DNA of 64,000 nt from Kalaharituber pfeilii (taxonomy: Eukaryota; Ascomycota; Pezizomycetes; Pezizales; Pezizaceae): the NCBI GenBank assembly GCA_015179045.1, contig WHUZ01000016.1:372001-436000 (forward strand), given 5' to 3'. Under the pieces are notes generated by a model that searched no databases, was not told where the DNA came from, and saw only the letters and a program-made list of their open reading frames with translations. The translations under genes and the position numbers were made by a program. Positions 1 to 10,985 of the stretch are shown here, in pieces; the first letter of the stretch is position 1, and every line of letters begins with the position of its first letter.

Positions 1-452
1 TGTGATATTCTCAGCATAATGACATAAGCCGAAATTTCATGCGCTAACAATGTCCACTTGTAGTGATGATCACATAGACTGACACCCACATAATCTATTC
101 AACACCATACATCTACTCCGCACAATGCATCTTCTCTCTATGCGCTCCCAAAATCACTAGTGCGAAATTTTACTGGTATCACTGCACTTTGGCTAACGTA
201 TATTTTATTTATTCCAGTGAATACGAGAATACTGCGGAACCAAAAAATATGAAAGGTCGGTGGGAACTGAAAGCTATATTGTATGGCAACATGAATGCGG
301 CGATGGAATGGTGAAGTAGACAGATGAGCTACTTTAGATTGGAGGTGAAATGAGACCAAGGCGGAGCTGGGATAGGCGGTAGAAATACGGCATGACGCCA
401 ATAAAATGAACTTGACAGTGTAAGGTAGACAGAAAGTATCCACTATTGCCTT
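1..452. other. no gene recognised
   Basis: AT-rich sequence with one open frame on the minus strand (about 138-443) that has no recognisable domain and no intron or promoter context. I do not call it a gene. Confidence 0.5.
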
Positions 453-881
453 TCAATGGACCGGAGCGCTGAGAACTGGCGGAACGAACGTACGATCGAA
501 TGCGAGTGCGAGTGCGAAAGCGTGCGAAAAGAAGAGAAGAGAAGGTCGTTGATTGTATGTGCTACAGTACAGGAAGTCATATCTCAACCTGATATCCATG
601 TCAATGTCTTTGTTGCCTGGGTTAGTCGGATATGAGATAATTTCTGGATCCGCCGGAGGGTAATCGGCCTCCCTTGGCTTCCGGAACACAACTCAGAATG
701 CTCTTTCCAATCTCATGGGCAAAGGCGAGATTTTCCCGCTCCCGAACTGTGGAACATCGCAAAACATTTGCCGTAACCAATCTTGCTCGTTGTACTGAAG
801 CATTTCCTTCAGGGCTTGCAATGATCTACCGTGGAATGGTCCATTCCATTCCAGTGTTTCTATAGAAAATAAAACCCTCAT
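453..881 (-). pseudogene. possible coding remnant, frame broken
   Basis: On the minus strand an ATG at 881 opens 62 codons rich in plausible protein composition (WNGPFHGRSLQALKEML..., then DWLRQMFCDVPQ). Just downstream a second frame reads well (ENLAFAHEIGKSILSCVPEA), and a third reads EADYPPADPEIISYPTNPGN. Three good stretches in different frames on one strand suggest either small introns that I could not place or a frameshifted old gene. No family is recognised. Confidence 0.3.
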
Positions 882-1415
882 TATCGGATTTGGGGTCCAT
901 TATTCACTAACCTGTGTGATGACGGCTCAACAGCATCCACTGTTTCGCACGGGTACCGGTGTCTAGAGCTGGCGGAACGAAGCCTCAAGGGCGGCCTCAA
1001 TAATCAAACGTTAAGAAGAGAGTCTTCAATTGTCTTGTCTGTACGTGTCCATATCTGTCCATGTCTGTATATCTCCGTGTATGTCTCCATGTATGTCTCC
1101 ATGTATGTCTCCATGTCCCTCCACACAGTCCTATCTACATACAATTTATAGATCACCTTCGCCTTCCAACTGAGCCTATACATACATATCTCGCTTCTTA
1201 TCCATAATTTTCTTCCTTATCCTACGCATGTGTCATCATGTGGCCCTACTGCTGAGTACCGCTCCGGCCCGCGTATGGCCTTATTCTTTCCATCGGTACC
1301 GTGGTTACCACCACATACTACCCCCCTCTCTTAGAACAGCGGCCCTCCGCGTTCGAACCATCAAACCAAGAAGAAAAACCAAGCTATAAAACAAAGAACA
1401 ACAAAAGCCTAGTCA
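882..1415. other. no gene; short TGTCTCCATGTA tandem repeat
   Basis: A 12-bp unit (atgtctccatgt) is repeated about three times at 1080-1118. The rest shows no ORF or RNA gene that I can support. Confidence 0.5.
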
Positions 1416-1524
1416 ATGTCAAAGATTAATACACCCACCGTGTTCCAATTCCCTCTCGCTTCTGGTGCTTCTCCCAATTTTCATTTCCTTCAGGTTTTAT
1501 CCCACGCTGCTTCTCAACCTGAAT

Positions 1525-2183
1525 GTATACCGGGCAACGAGGCGGCAGACATGGCGGCGAGAGTGGGAACCGCCCTGCAGCGAGCACCAGAGATCGTGAC
1601 AGAAGCAGGAATGAGACAGGAAGCAAGGAGGGAGAGAGCACGAGAAAGGAACAGATTGGGCTTGACATATCGACCACTGGAGAGACTAGGAACCAAAACG
1701 ACAAGGTTAGCGGGACTTTTAGGGGCGAAAGGCCTGCGGGCATGGAGGCATCACATACATGAGGCACCAGACCCGGACTGTAGGTGGTGTGGGGAGGCGG
1801 AGGAGACGACCACACACCTACTGGAGGAGTGCAGGGTATGGAAGAAGAGATGGCCTGGGGGTATGGCAGCTATCCGGCAGCCCCCAAAACCAAGAGAAGG
1901 AGAGGGAGATCAACTCCAGAGTCTTTTTTTTTTTTTTTTTTATATCACATGACCCCGCTTGTAGCTGTTCGCCATGGCAGGGCAACTCCAGAGTCTGATG
2001 GAGATGTTGGGGGAGGACGGAGGGAGGATGCAGCGGTAGCTTTTATCTTAGTCATATTTCTTATTTCCTTTTCCTTTCTCTACACCTCTATATCTCATCC
2101 ATGTACTTATCCCAATACCTCGCCATAGCCTGACAGGCGGCAAGCGAGTAATGATATAAAAAAAAAAAAAAAAAAAAAAAAAA
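1525..2183 (+). mobile_element. LINE-B 3' fragment (RNase H end + zinc motif)
   Basis: This is a 5'-truncated non-LTR retrotransposon. The 13-bp target duplication tctcaacctgaat lies at 1512-1524 and 2184-2196. The copy starts at the last RNase H motif (GNEAADMAARVG) and continues through the C-terminal CCHC-like motif (CRWCGEAEETTTHLLEEC). It stops after GEDGGRMQR. The 3' UTR ends in the hairpin GCCATAGCCTGACAGGCGGC, then GCGAGTAATGATAT and a 26-base poly(A). The frame is continuous once the nested hairpin insertion at 1924-1983 is removed. Known family behaviour: fungal Tad-like LINEs carry RNase H at the end of ORF2. Confidence 0.85.
1924..1983 (-). mobile_element. LINE-A hairpin-only insertion (60 bp)
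   Basis: Minus-strand GCCCTGCCATGGCGAACAGC followed by TACAAGCGGGGTCATGTGAT and poly(A) of about 18. The 12-bp target duplication aactccagagtc lies at 1912-1923 and 1984-1995. The copy holds only the 3'-terminal hairpin of LINE-A and its tail. It sits inside the LINE-B fragment, so it is younger than that fragment. Confidence 0.9.
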
Positions 2184-2312
2184 TCTCAACCTGAATTCCC
2201 AGACAATCCTTCTGACAGTCAGCAATGGCCGGGTTCATCACTGACTGCATTCTTTTCCCACTATCACCTGTCTAGCCTTGCTACGATTGCGCTCATGCTT
2301 CGCTTTCATTGA

Positions 2313-4345
2313 ACAAAACGTTGCCGAATTTCCCTGTTTATCATAGATGGTAGTATAGCAGCTGCCATCATCTCTGTTGTCATGCTTAGCTCATATTAGC
2401 CGCTCCCATGGTCTCCCAAGAATGACTTCTTGTGAAAGTCCTTCCATGACAAATACTCTGCATCTAGCTTCAATCCCTCCCACCACTATTGGCACATCAT
2501 GGCATATGCCATATGCTTTGGTGTTGTGTGAGTTTGCTGATCCAATTACCCAATTTGTTTCCATGTCCATGGGGAGATTCAGCTGCTCATATGCTTCTAT
2601 TGACATTAAACAAAGCTCTGATCCTGTGTCAATCAACATGTCAAAGGTGCGTTCTTCAATTGTGCCTTTGCATCGAGGTGCTGCACATGCATACAGCTTT
2701 AGCGAGTCCGTCTGAGCAATGTTAACATAGGCATCTATCTTTCCCTTGGCTTCTGGAAGTGGCGAAATCGTCTTGTCTTGAAACCATCGTTGCATCTTAT
2801 CTGGTGAGACTGATAGTATCTCCTGATCTATCATGCCTGGTGCTACTGTATCAAAGTTTTCCTGATCATATTGCTGTTTATTGCATTGCCAAAGTCTCGC
2901 CTCATTGTCTGTGTCTTCCATAGCAGTGTCATGATGATCGTCATTTCTATCTTCTCTCATATGCCTAGGGTGCACTGTAATCGTGTCTGGAGAAGGTGAT
3001 TGCGTGCATGTTTTGCATGGCCGTGGTCTCTGATTTCGTGTATGATCGCCCTCATCATGCAACTGCCGGCCTCGTTTTCCTGCCTCCTGCCGACTAGCCT
3101 TCTGCCTAGCAGTTTGATGAATGACTTTCTCACCATTGATCTTTTCCACTCTCTCATCCAATAGTGTAATACACCCCACTGACTTAGACATCTCAGACTC
3201 CTTCTTACGAAGTTGTGCAGCAACCCAGTCTTTCTGCCATTCAACTATACCATCTTTTTCTACTGGAATAGGTACCCTAACTGAGTCCCCTACACCTTCT
3301 TGGCCAAGATAGAGTATAGGTCCTTTCCTATGAACATCTCCTCTGGATAGTACCTTGCCCAAGTCTTCACATGTCTCTCGATTGTGCATACCACCGTCCC
3401 AGTAGCATCCCCTAAGATTGGTCCTATTAGGTGCTGGATAATCCCGGTTACCATATTGATTTGGTGAGTAGTATGGCTTAGTTGCGGCCATCGATTTCAT
3501 TTCTGCTATTTGTGCATCAACTCGTTTTTGAGCTTCAAGTTGCTGGACCTTCAATTCTTTCATCATTTCGGTGAGGTCTCCAATATCTTTGTCACGCCCT
3601 GAGGTCCTAGGTGCCTTGTAGTGTTGCTGCGGTTTCTGTGATTGCTGTGGTTGTGGCTGCGGCTGTAGCCTAACCGGCTCTGTCTGTATCATAGGCTGCT
3701 TTTTCTTCTATAGCTTTTTCATTTGCGAGTCTTCCTTGGTACAGAGCCTGCCTCCGGGCTTTGAGGGTATAGTAGACCCAGGTGCCCTGCCTTGGCGAAC
3801 AGCTGCATGCGGGGTCACGTGATATTTAAAAAAAAAAAAAAAAGTCTTCCTTGGTGCAGATGCGAATAACCTCCTTCTTAAGATCACTCCATACAGTAGC
3901 CGTCGTTGCTGGATCTTCAATATCAATATCGCATTTCTTGCATAGCTTGTCACCAATCTTGTCTGAAAATGCTTGTCGAAAAAGTATCACTCTGTTATGT
4001 GTACTTAGAAGCTCCTTGGATACCAAATACTCTGCTCGTTCTGTGAAATCCAGAATGAATGCCCTAAAGATTGCTGGTGTTGGATTCTGGTGCTCACGCA
4101 TTGCCCTGGAAATATCCTGCAAGTACGTTTCTGTGTACTTTTGCTGCTCTCCATCTTCTTCACAGAATTCCTCCAGTAGGTCTTTCTTAAACTGATCCCA
4201 AGAATCTCCCATATAGCTTGCCATGGTCTTAACATATTTGCTAATGAGCCTCTCACAGTATAAGGGAACCATCTTTTTCTTGAATTCACTGCTCCAATCT
4301 GCAGTCATTTCTTCCCAAATCCTAATAAAGTCCGTAATATCATTC
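2313..4345 (-). pseudogene. Ty3/Gypsy gag-protease fragment (G1)
   Basis: Minus-strand retrotransposon polyprotein fragment. From about 4345 it reads a gag-like region (IRIWEEMTADWSSEFKKKMV...). A LINE-A copy at 3745-3842 interrupts it, and the frame resumes at 3692. It then shows a divergent zinc-knuckle-like CYWDGGMHNRETCEDL segment (near 3400) and a retroviral-type aspartic protease with catalytic IDTGSELCLMS (near 2625), ending at VILGRPWERLI* (2391). No reverse transcriptase or integrase follows; sequence further left is not recognisably part of the element. The 5' end joins directly to a second Gypsy fragment at about 4346. It is a dead remnant. Confidence 0.75.
3745..3842 (+). mobile_element. 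LINE-A 3' fragment (98 bp)
   Basis: Begins GCCTGCCTCCGGGC and carries the A hairpin (CCCTGC ... GCGGGG), then TCACGTGATATTT and poly(A) of about 15. The 17-bp target duplication agtcttccttggt(a/g)cag is at 3728-3744 and 3843-3859 with one mismatch. It breaks the gag frame of the Gypsy remnant. It is longer at the 5' side than the hairpin-only copies. Confidence 0.88.
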
Positions 4346-6003
4346 TTTTATGTATACCGATTTTCTCAGCTAGTTGCCTATTGATGACTGGTCCGGATGC
4401 AGCAGTATCAACAATTGCTTCAGCATATACATTTTTTGTCAGGGTAACTTGTACTGTTAGTAATGAGGTATGACGGGGTGTGTGATCAGTACTACTCGCA
4501 GCACCCCCTAATCTTTTGCTTGCTGGTCCAAATTTTCTTCCTCATCATCTGAGGCGAGTTCTGTAATCCGTAGTTGGGCTGTTTCGGTCTGTTGGCGTTT
4601 AGTAGTTGAAGGTGCTGAGCCTGAGGTAGGTCGTCGTTTTTTACTAGATGGCTCTAGTAATTCACAGTTGATTCTGGCTTGGTACTTCGAAATCCAGTTC
4701 TGCATTCTGTTGCAATATGCCCTTTGCGTGCACACTTGTAACAGAGGCCTGCTTTCCTTCTTGCATCTATTTCCTGCTGAGAAACATAATTTTCGACCCT
4801 AATATTGTTCTTGGGAGGTGCTGGGAGGTGTGACGTTTTGGATTGTTGCGATTTCGAGGCTCGAGTATCAAACCGAGTGCCTGTCGAGGTTCGTGCCTCT
4901 ATTTTTTTTTTTTTTTATTTCATTAATCGCGTGCCGCCCTAAGGGCTATGGCGATGTATAAAGGCTAACTAAAAAGGAAAAAGGGGCTAACGCTAAGTAC
5001 CTGGTGTTTGGACCGGGATCCCGAGCCTGTCTATTCCCTCTTTCTGTTTGGCTCGTAACCCTCCGATCTCAGCAACTTCCCCCCAAGTCTGACTCTCCCA
5101 ATCTCCACCCTTGCCTTTGTGTACAGCACTATCGAGCTTGCCTTTTTTCCTTCTTCTTCGAGTGTCGTCTTCCTTCGCAGCCATCTAATGCCCGTGGTCA
5201 TCTTTCCTGTTCGTGCCTCTAGCCGAGTGCCTGTCTTAATAGCTATACTCTTCCAAGCATTATAGTCATGTAGGGGACCATTCTGGCCTTCCAGAGCCTT
5301 CCGTAGATTTGGCTTTAGCCCTGGTTCCAACATAAAAGGTAGATTCTCATTTGGTAATTTGGCATGAATATTAAGTGACTCTGCTTCAACAAAGAAGTGT
5401 CATAAGGGAGGTGGTATCATTTGCTTGCCGGCCTGGGTCAGCGAACGCGTCTCGTAAAGCTCGAAGGGCGGTCTGTTCATCCTGTAGGGCTTTCTTATTA
5501 TGTCTCCACCATAAGCCAGCCTTGCCTTTCATTGCTAGATTAAGCAGTCCGAATCGAATGCCTGGAGTGTTTGTTGTCCGTAATGCTACCATGTTTTGAA
5601 ATTCATACTCAAATTCATCAAAATTTGAGGTACCATCAAATGTAGGTATCTCTGTAAGGCGGAGTGCTTGAATGGCATTGCGGTCCTCCTTACTGATTGC
5701 AGTGTCTAAGTTATCTGCTTCCGAGCTTGCTGAGACTGATAGAGTTGCCGGGGCTGCCAGAGTTGCTGGGGTTGCCGGAATTGCCGGGGTGACTGCCAGA
5801 GTTGCTGAGGTTGCTGAATTTGCCGGAGTGGCTGCCAGAGTTGCTACTTTTCGTTCTAGCTTCTTGATGGTAGCCTGAAGGGCTTGTATAGTCTGTTTTG
5901 CAGTCGATCTTGGGGGTTCCGGCGAGAGTGATCCTAATGTTGGGGAGTAGGGTGTAGGCGATCCCAATGTTGGGGAGTAGGGCACTTCGTCATCCATATC
6001 CAT
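4346..6003 (-). pseudogene. Ty3/Gypsy gag with CCHC knuckle and protease start (G2)
   Basis: The ORF starts at 6003 (MDMDDEVPYSPTLGS) with proline/alanine-rich repeats, a coiled stretch (IQALQATIKKLERKVATL), and a gag core (IPTFDGTSNFDEFEYEFQNM ... GLWWRHNKKALQDEQ). That frame stops at 5386 after a frameshift; the neighbouring frame continues (FMLEPGLKPNLRKALEGQNG). A LINE-B derivative at 4901-5208 splits it. Beyond it lies a canonical zinc knuckle CYKCARKGHIATEC (near 4710-4755) and a protease-like VDTAASGPVINRQLAEKIG (near 4390). At 4346 it joins the unrelated G1 fragment. The 5' LTR is at 6140-6392. Confidence 0.75.
4901..5208 (-). mobile_element. LINE-B derivative: ORF1 end joined to 3' hairpin
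   Basis: Minus strand: the end of a LINE gag-like ORF1 (TTGIRWLRRKTTLEEEGKKA ... ARVEIGRVRLGGKLLRSEGY ending EPNRKRE*), about 95 bp of spacer, then the B hairpin (CGCCATAGCCCTTAGGGCGG), GCGATTAATGAAAT and poly(A). The 12-bp target duplication gttcgtgcctct is at 4889-4900 and 5209-5220. ORF2 is absent. The same ORF1-to-tail junction occurs at 23526-24326, so it is a propagated family and not a one-off deletion. Confidence 0.85.
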
Positions 6004-6139
6004 TTGTGCAAGCGAGTAACTTCAAAGGGTTGGAGGCGAGAACCGTTTGTTGAGTAAAGGTAAACGGTAAGGCTTTGAGGTAAAAGGTAAAGGTAAGGCG
6101 TTGACGTAAAAGGTAAAGGTAAGAAGTTCAGCGTTGTAA

Positions 6140-6392
6140 TGTTACGGTGTCTGCGATTGCAGCGAAGTGTAGGTGTAACTTAGGACAACGCTTGGAACTT
6201 GACCTTTGTATAGAGGCCGTGGAGGCCTCTATATATAGGCGTCCAGCGTGTCGGTTATTTGCATTATTCTATTTAACATTGAGTGCTAACTAACAAGCTT
6301 CTCTCTCTTCACCATCATAACTATGAATGGCGTGATTATCATGCGTCATCTCTCATCGCTTATCATTGATACTTTGTTGGGTCACCCTGACA
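6140..6392 (-). repeat. 5' LTR of Gypsy G2
   Basis: On the minus strand it starts TGTCAGGGTGACCC and ends CCGTAACA at 6140. It contains the TATA-like CCTATATATAGAGG and the block AAGCGTTGTCCTAAGTTACA. The same block and the same CCGTAACA end occur in the solo LTR at 19514-19940, so the two belong to one LTR family. The gag ATG lies 137 bp inside. Confidence 0.7.
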
Positions 6393-7490
6393 ATTGCCAT
6401 CAAAGCGTGGAGCGCCGGGTTGATGTGCGAGTGGGTAGAAGTAGACACCTGAGCCATTCTTAGGGTTACTGGCGTGCTGGAAGCCATGAACTTAAGATTG
6501 AGAAGCGCATCCTAGTTACCCTCCATCAGGAGGGGACCATTTGTTGATGTGAGCCTCACGATTGCAATCCTATCCTAACAGGCCACCAGCCCACCTGCCC
6601 GCTATGAATTTGAGAGAGGACATAGATCTGAGATGTGTTTCCAGGGCCACAATGAGCCGTTCATGCAGCGCCAAAGCCCTAGGAAGAGACCGGACCTGGT
6701 ATCCAAGGCATGTAGGAAGGCACGGGGATTGAAGATCCGCAGCCTAGGCTAAATTAGCTGTTATGGAACCTTGCAAGGAGAAGGAGTCCATTTCAACGAG
6801 ATGCGAGGAGTCGCGAGGGAGGTTAAAAGGAGTTCGAAGATGGTTAGGGAAATGGAATGACGAACCGAGACCAGGGACAAGGCGAGTGAAAGAAGAATGA
6901 GCAGCGGGAGATGACGGAGAGGAAAGCCGATTGACAAGGGAGACGGGAGAAGGGGGCAGAGGGATGTGATGGTTATTTTATTGCCGGGGGGGGCACTGTG
7001 AGATGAGATCAACTTGTAAAGATGGAGTGGGAGATCTTGGTAGCACACCGTCTCTTTAGACCTGCTTACGAGACTACCTTTTCTCTTGGCGGACCCCTCA
7101 TATTAGTTTGGTTCCTTCACGTCCCCTCCCCTATCGCTTAAGTTTAGCTGTTTAGAACGGGTAACGTTTATTCGAAGAAGTCAGTGAGCTCATTGACCTC
7201 AGACTAGATTCACGCCCTCAAATGTCTCCAATTTTTTTTTTTCTTTGGGGGAGGGGGGAATATTTTATGCAATGTATATCGGGTTACCATCGATTCGGTC
7301 CTCGTCCCCAATCAGCCTTTTTCTCCCGCTACTCCCCAATCGTATATTAGACCATAATATATAGCTGCCATTGCAAAGTGTCACTGTCAAATCTGAAATT
7401 GGAAGGAAAGCTTGACACTACATCGATGAATCGTACAGGGGAATTGGGATTCTCGAGACACTTTGCTGTGTCAGCCATAATACTGCTCGC
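6393..7490. other. no gene recognised
   Basis: Open frames here are proline/leucine-rich and low in complexity (about 6761-7048, minus). I see no gene, RNA or clear repeat. Confidence 0.5.
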
Positions 7491-7498
7491 TGTGGGAG

Positions 7499-7848
7499 TA
7501 GTGAGCGGCACGAGCTAGCTCGAGCCGAGCTGGAGGGTAAGCTCGAGCCAGCTCGTGAGTAAGTGAGCTCGAGCCTGGATTGATTATATACATAATATTG
7601 ACAAACTAAACTAAACTAAGCTAAATTTTCATCTTTCTCACTACTATCAGCTAAATTGTGCATTTCGAAGTTGTTGGTAGGTCAGAATGAGCTCCAAGTC
7701 TCTAATTTTTACTATATTAGGTATTTACAGTTTATGAAACCTTGCACTGGCTAAGCATTTTAGCGAGCTGTCAAGAAAAACACAAGCATGATCTTGGCTC
7801 GTTTGAGCTCGAGCTGGCTCGAGCTGGCTCGGCTCGTGCCGCTCACTA
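7499..7848. mobile_element. hAT-like non-autonomous element, 350 bp
   Basis: Terminal inverted repeats TAGTGAGCGGCACGAGC / GCTCGTGCCGCTCACTA, with a perfect 8-bp target duplication tgtgggag at 7491-7498 and 7849-7856. An 8-bp duplication is the hAT hallmark. The subterminal zones carry several copies of GAGCTCGAGC/GCTCGAGCTGGC, as binding sites for a hAT transposase often do. There is no coding capacity, so it would need a transposase from elsewhere. Confidence 0.85.
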
Positions 7849-7856
7849 TGTGGGAG

Positions 7857-8970
7857 GGTAACTTGATGGAAATCTAGATTTGTGAATGTTAAAATAGATG
7901 CTGGGTTTTTTGTTCTTATATGCTACAGCGAGATACAGCTGGATAAACCTTGAGATTTTGTGCAGACCAGCTACGTTAGCTTACAGAAAACTAGTGTATC
8001 AGTCAAACCTGTCATAATGGACAGTTCTGTTACTAGATATCCGCTATTATTCGGTAAATGTGAATTCTCTCAACCCCAGTACTTTGGGCAATGTTGGAGG
8101 TTCCCGTTTTGTACCTAGACATACTCTCCGCTCAATGAAACCTCTGTAAATGGACATTAGGCAATATTGGATAACTAGCTTTGCTCCCGTCGGTAATCCA
8201 ATATGACACGTAAGGCTGCCGCAAATATCCCTGAACTGTTCACCTGAGATAACCAGTACCTGCCCATATTTCTCCAAACAAAAGACTATTGCCCTACAAA
8301 CAAACTACGAAAGACATACTCCTTACAACTCATGAGATCATCCACCTAGGAAGTCTGAATTCATACCGAGCTTACTGCGTATCATGGATCAGGATTCAAC
8401 AACAGTGTCCAGTGACATGAATCCCATAGAAGGACGAAACGGGCGTGGGCAGGCTGGCCGGCTGAGGAAGGTTGGCGGCACCATGGGATAGGTAGGATAG
8501 TTCAACAGTTCAACGTGTAATTGATGCGCCCCGAATACGTGCGTGCAGGTTCATGCCTTTTTCCTTTGTAGGTGCTGAAGAGTCTTAAGAGAAGATCCGC
8601 TACATAGTGACCGCCTGAGAAAGCCAGTTTGTGTGAGAAATTTAGGCGTCCACGTTCATAGGCGGCGGAATGGCAAAGTTATGGGATCCAGATTCCGTAA
8701 TATCCCGCCATTCCTATCTTACGTTTTCCTGGACTGTTGTTTTTTTTAAATACACAGACCAACCTTCGACATCTCGCGACGCCGTCCCATCCATGTCTCA
8801 ATTTTAAGGTATACTACCCCTTCTGTCCCCACTCTGGAACCCTCACCCACCGAGGACCCTAAATCAACCACTCCTACTCTTGCAGTTATGTCACAAATAT
8901 ATCCAATAACTTCCATTCTATACTATCACCGTACCTACCTAACTTTTTTCTTTCTTCTCTTAGTATTTAC

Positions 8971-9001
<31 letters not shown>

Positions 9002-9069
9002 GAGAAACTACTATATATCACGCATGCAGATATCTCCTCCCGCCCCGAGTAAAGCGAATTCCTAGATAC
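7857..9069. other. no gene recognised; A-run at 8970-8996
   Basis: No gene supported. A run of about 27 A at 8970-8996 resembles a retroposon tail but is not preceded by either LINE hairpin, and no target duplication was found. Confidence 0.5.
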
Positions 9070-9522
9070 TGTGGGAATCTTGGCGCTTGATGATGCAACG
9101 GTGGTTGACGGCCTGGGGGATGTACTCAAGAGGGAAGGGGGGACTATGACGGCCTGGCTGAGACTACCCAAGGGGGAAGGAGGGACCATGACGGCCTGGA
9201 TGAGACTACCCAAGAGGGAAGGGGGTACTGAGGGACTGGGGAGAGGAGACTACCACAAGGGGGAAAAGGGGACCAGAGGGTGACGGGTATATAAGGAGGG
9301 AGAGAAGGAGGCTTGCTTCCATCATCATCATCATCATCATCATCTTCGTCGAGGGTGGTCACAGTATAACTGGGTTGTTATTCTGTCAGTCTTACAGTTG
9401 TTTCATAGTCCTCTTTAAGTTACAGTGAACCGGTCTTCCTCTTGTGTCTTGCTCTCTAGTCCCTTTACCATTGTGTGTTCTTGTTCCCCTTCGTTAGAAC
9501 TTCGTCGTTGATTCCTCCCACA
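9070..9522 (+). repeat. solo LTR, 453 bp
   Basis: Starts TGTGGGAATC and ends GATTCCTCCCACA; the ends form TGTGGGA/TCCCACA. ATAC flanks it on both sides (9066-9069 and 9523-9526). The U3-like half has about 2.5 copies of a 45-bp unit containing ATGACGGCCTGGMTGAGACT (9143-9235). A TATA box tatataagg is at about 9289, and a (CAT)n microsatellite lies near 9320-9343. No internal element is attached. Confidence 0.65.
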
Positions 9523-10985
9523 ATACACAAGAGATATCCTGACATCCTCCCACCCACTCTGCATGTCGTTCCCTGTGCCCGTGTTCCAAGGTTTCTGTTG
9601 ACGCCAAACACAGCGCTTTAAGCACAGTCACAATCTCACCTCTATTGTGAGCTCATACTAGGACATAAATTCAGACACTTTTGAGACATGAATCTTTCCA
9701 CTATTCCGGATACTTATCAATCCTCCTCAATTTTTCTCTTTTCCTATTAGAAGAGCATTAAGCGTTGTGGCCCTCTTTCAACAAGTAATAAATTATTGAA
9801 TCTACCCGCCCTCCTCCCTCTCCATCCCCTTCTAGTCCCAATCTGCAATCCAATCCAATCCAATCCAATCCGACACACATACCTTCCATCTTGAAGCCAA
9901 AGATTCTATACTACCCCTATCCACCATTCCTCCTTTAAAAGAAAAAAGAACAATCCCAAACACTCTACCTCCGCATCTAATTTTTTATTCCACTTCACAG
10001 TCTTCACACCAATCCTCAACAATACCATCTATCCCCACACCCAACCTCTATATCTCACAGCACTCTAATCGACCACTCCTCTCCACTATACTATCCATCG
10101 CTTGTTTTCTAAATTACTCAGTTTTTCTATTTCATCCATTCATTCATTCAATTATCTAGAAAAACGAACATACTATATTACATACATATAAACGGCAAGA
10201 TAAATAAGCTCTTTAGCGGAAAAAAAAAAAAGAAAGGAAAAAAGAAAAATCTAGAAGATCCAAGTTAAGCACAGAAGCGGAGGAGACTCTTTGAGTTTGC
10301 AATAGCACGCATTTTGAAAACTAACAATATTATAGATATATATACAAGTTTCCTGACACTATAACAAACTTTTACCCACTGCCGAACATTAAATCTGTAC
10401 AACTTGGCTACCATTTGTGATATATCCTTTGATTTTTCTACCAACCAGACTGGGTATAGTTCCTTTGCTTGAAAACCATGACTAGCTAAGGCATGTGGTT
10501 CGCGCGCTGGCAATCCGAGAGATCTGCGACAAATGTCCGGAGGGACATGCAATGAACCGGTCGGACATGATTGTCGATCTTATTGGATTGTCAATGGGGG
10601 CCTCCAAGCTTACCGTACTTGGTAAACCGAATGATTAGCTATCTGTGGTACATTGTTTCGTACGCGGCTTCGTGTTATGTATTTTCTTTATATGCATGGT
10701 TTTCGAAGCGAGAGTATCAAAGAATTCAGTCATGTCGCATCCTGCGTTATCCCTCTATTTTTCTACATCCCTGACGGGTGGAACTTGGCAAAATACTCTA
10801 TCAATGCTGGGCACCATCCATAGCGTTCATCCCCAGGGTCTGAACTCTGAACAGGCAAGTCACTTTCTTTCAACATACATATGTTACGGCCTGGGTGTGC
10901 AGTGGGCTGAATTTGATTCGTGATCACCCGTAGTCAACGATTTCTAAAGTTTAGATATGGCAGTACCGGACGGAATGCCTCGTAC
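9523..10985. other. no gene supported; (CCAAT)n repeat
   Basis: A (ccaat)n run lies at 9850-9870. A 95-codon minus-strand frame at 10265-10552 has a plausible middle (HGFQAKELYPVWLVEKSKDI) but no family, promoter or splice support, so it is not called. Confidence 0.45.

Larger units (their letters stand above)
1416..2312 (+). pseudogene. short ORF split by a LINE insertion
   Basis: An ATG at 1416 opens 36 codons and one base that run into the LINE target site. If the LINE (1525-2183) and one target duplication are skipped, the frame resumes at 2197 and stops at 2312, giving a 74-codon ORF. The frame is kept exactly across the insertion, which gives some support for a real coding exon before the insertion. 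No motif is recognised. Confidence 0.35.

Noticed and set aside
1426..1815. minus-strand proline/serine-rich frame
   Set aside because: Exact antisense of the LINE-B ORF2 end; a shadow frame.
8970..8996. L1-like insertion next to the solo LTR
   Set aside because: Only an A-run; neither LINE hairpin nor a target duplication is present.
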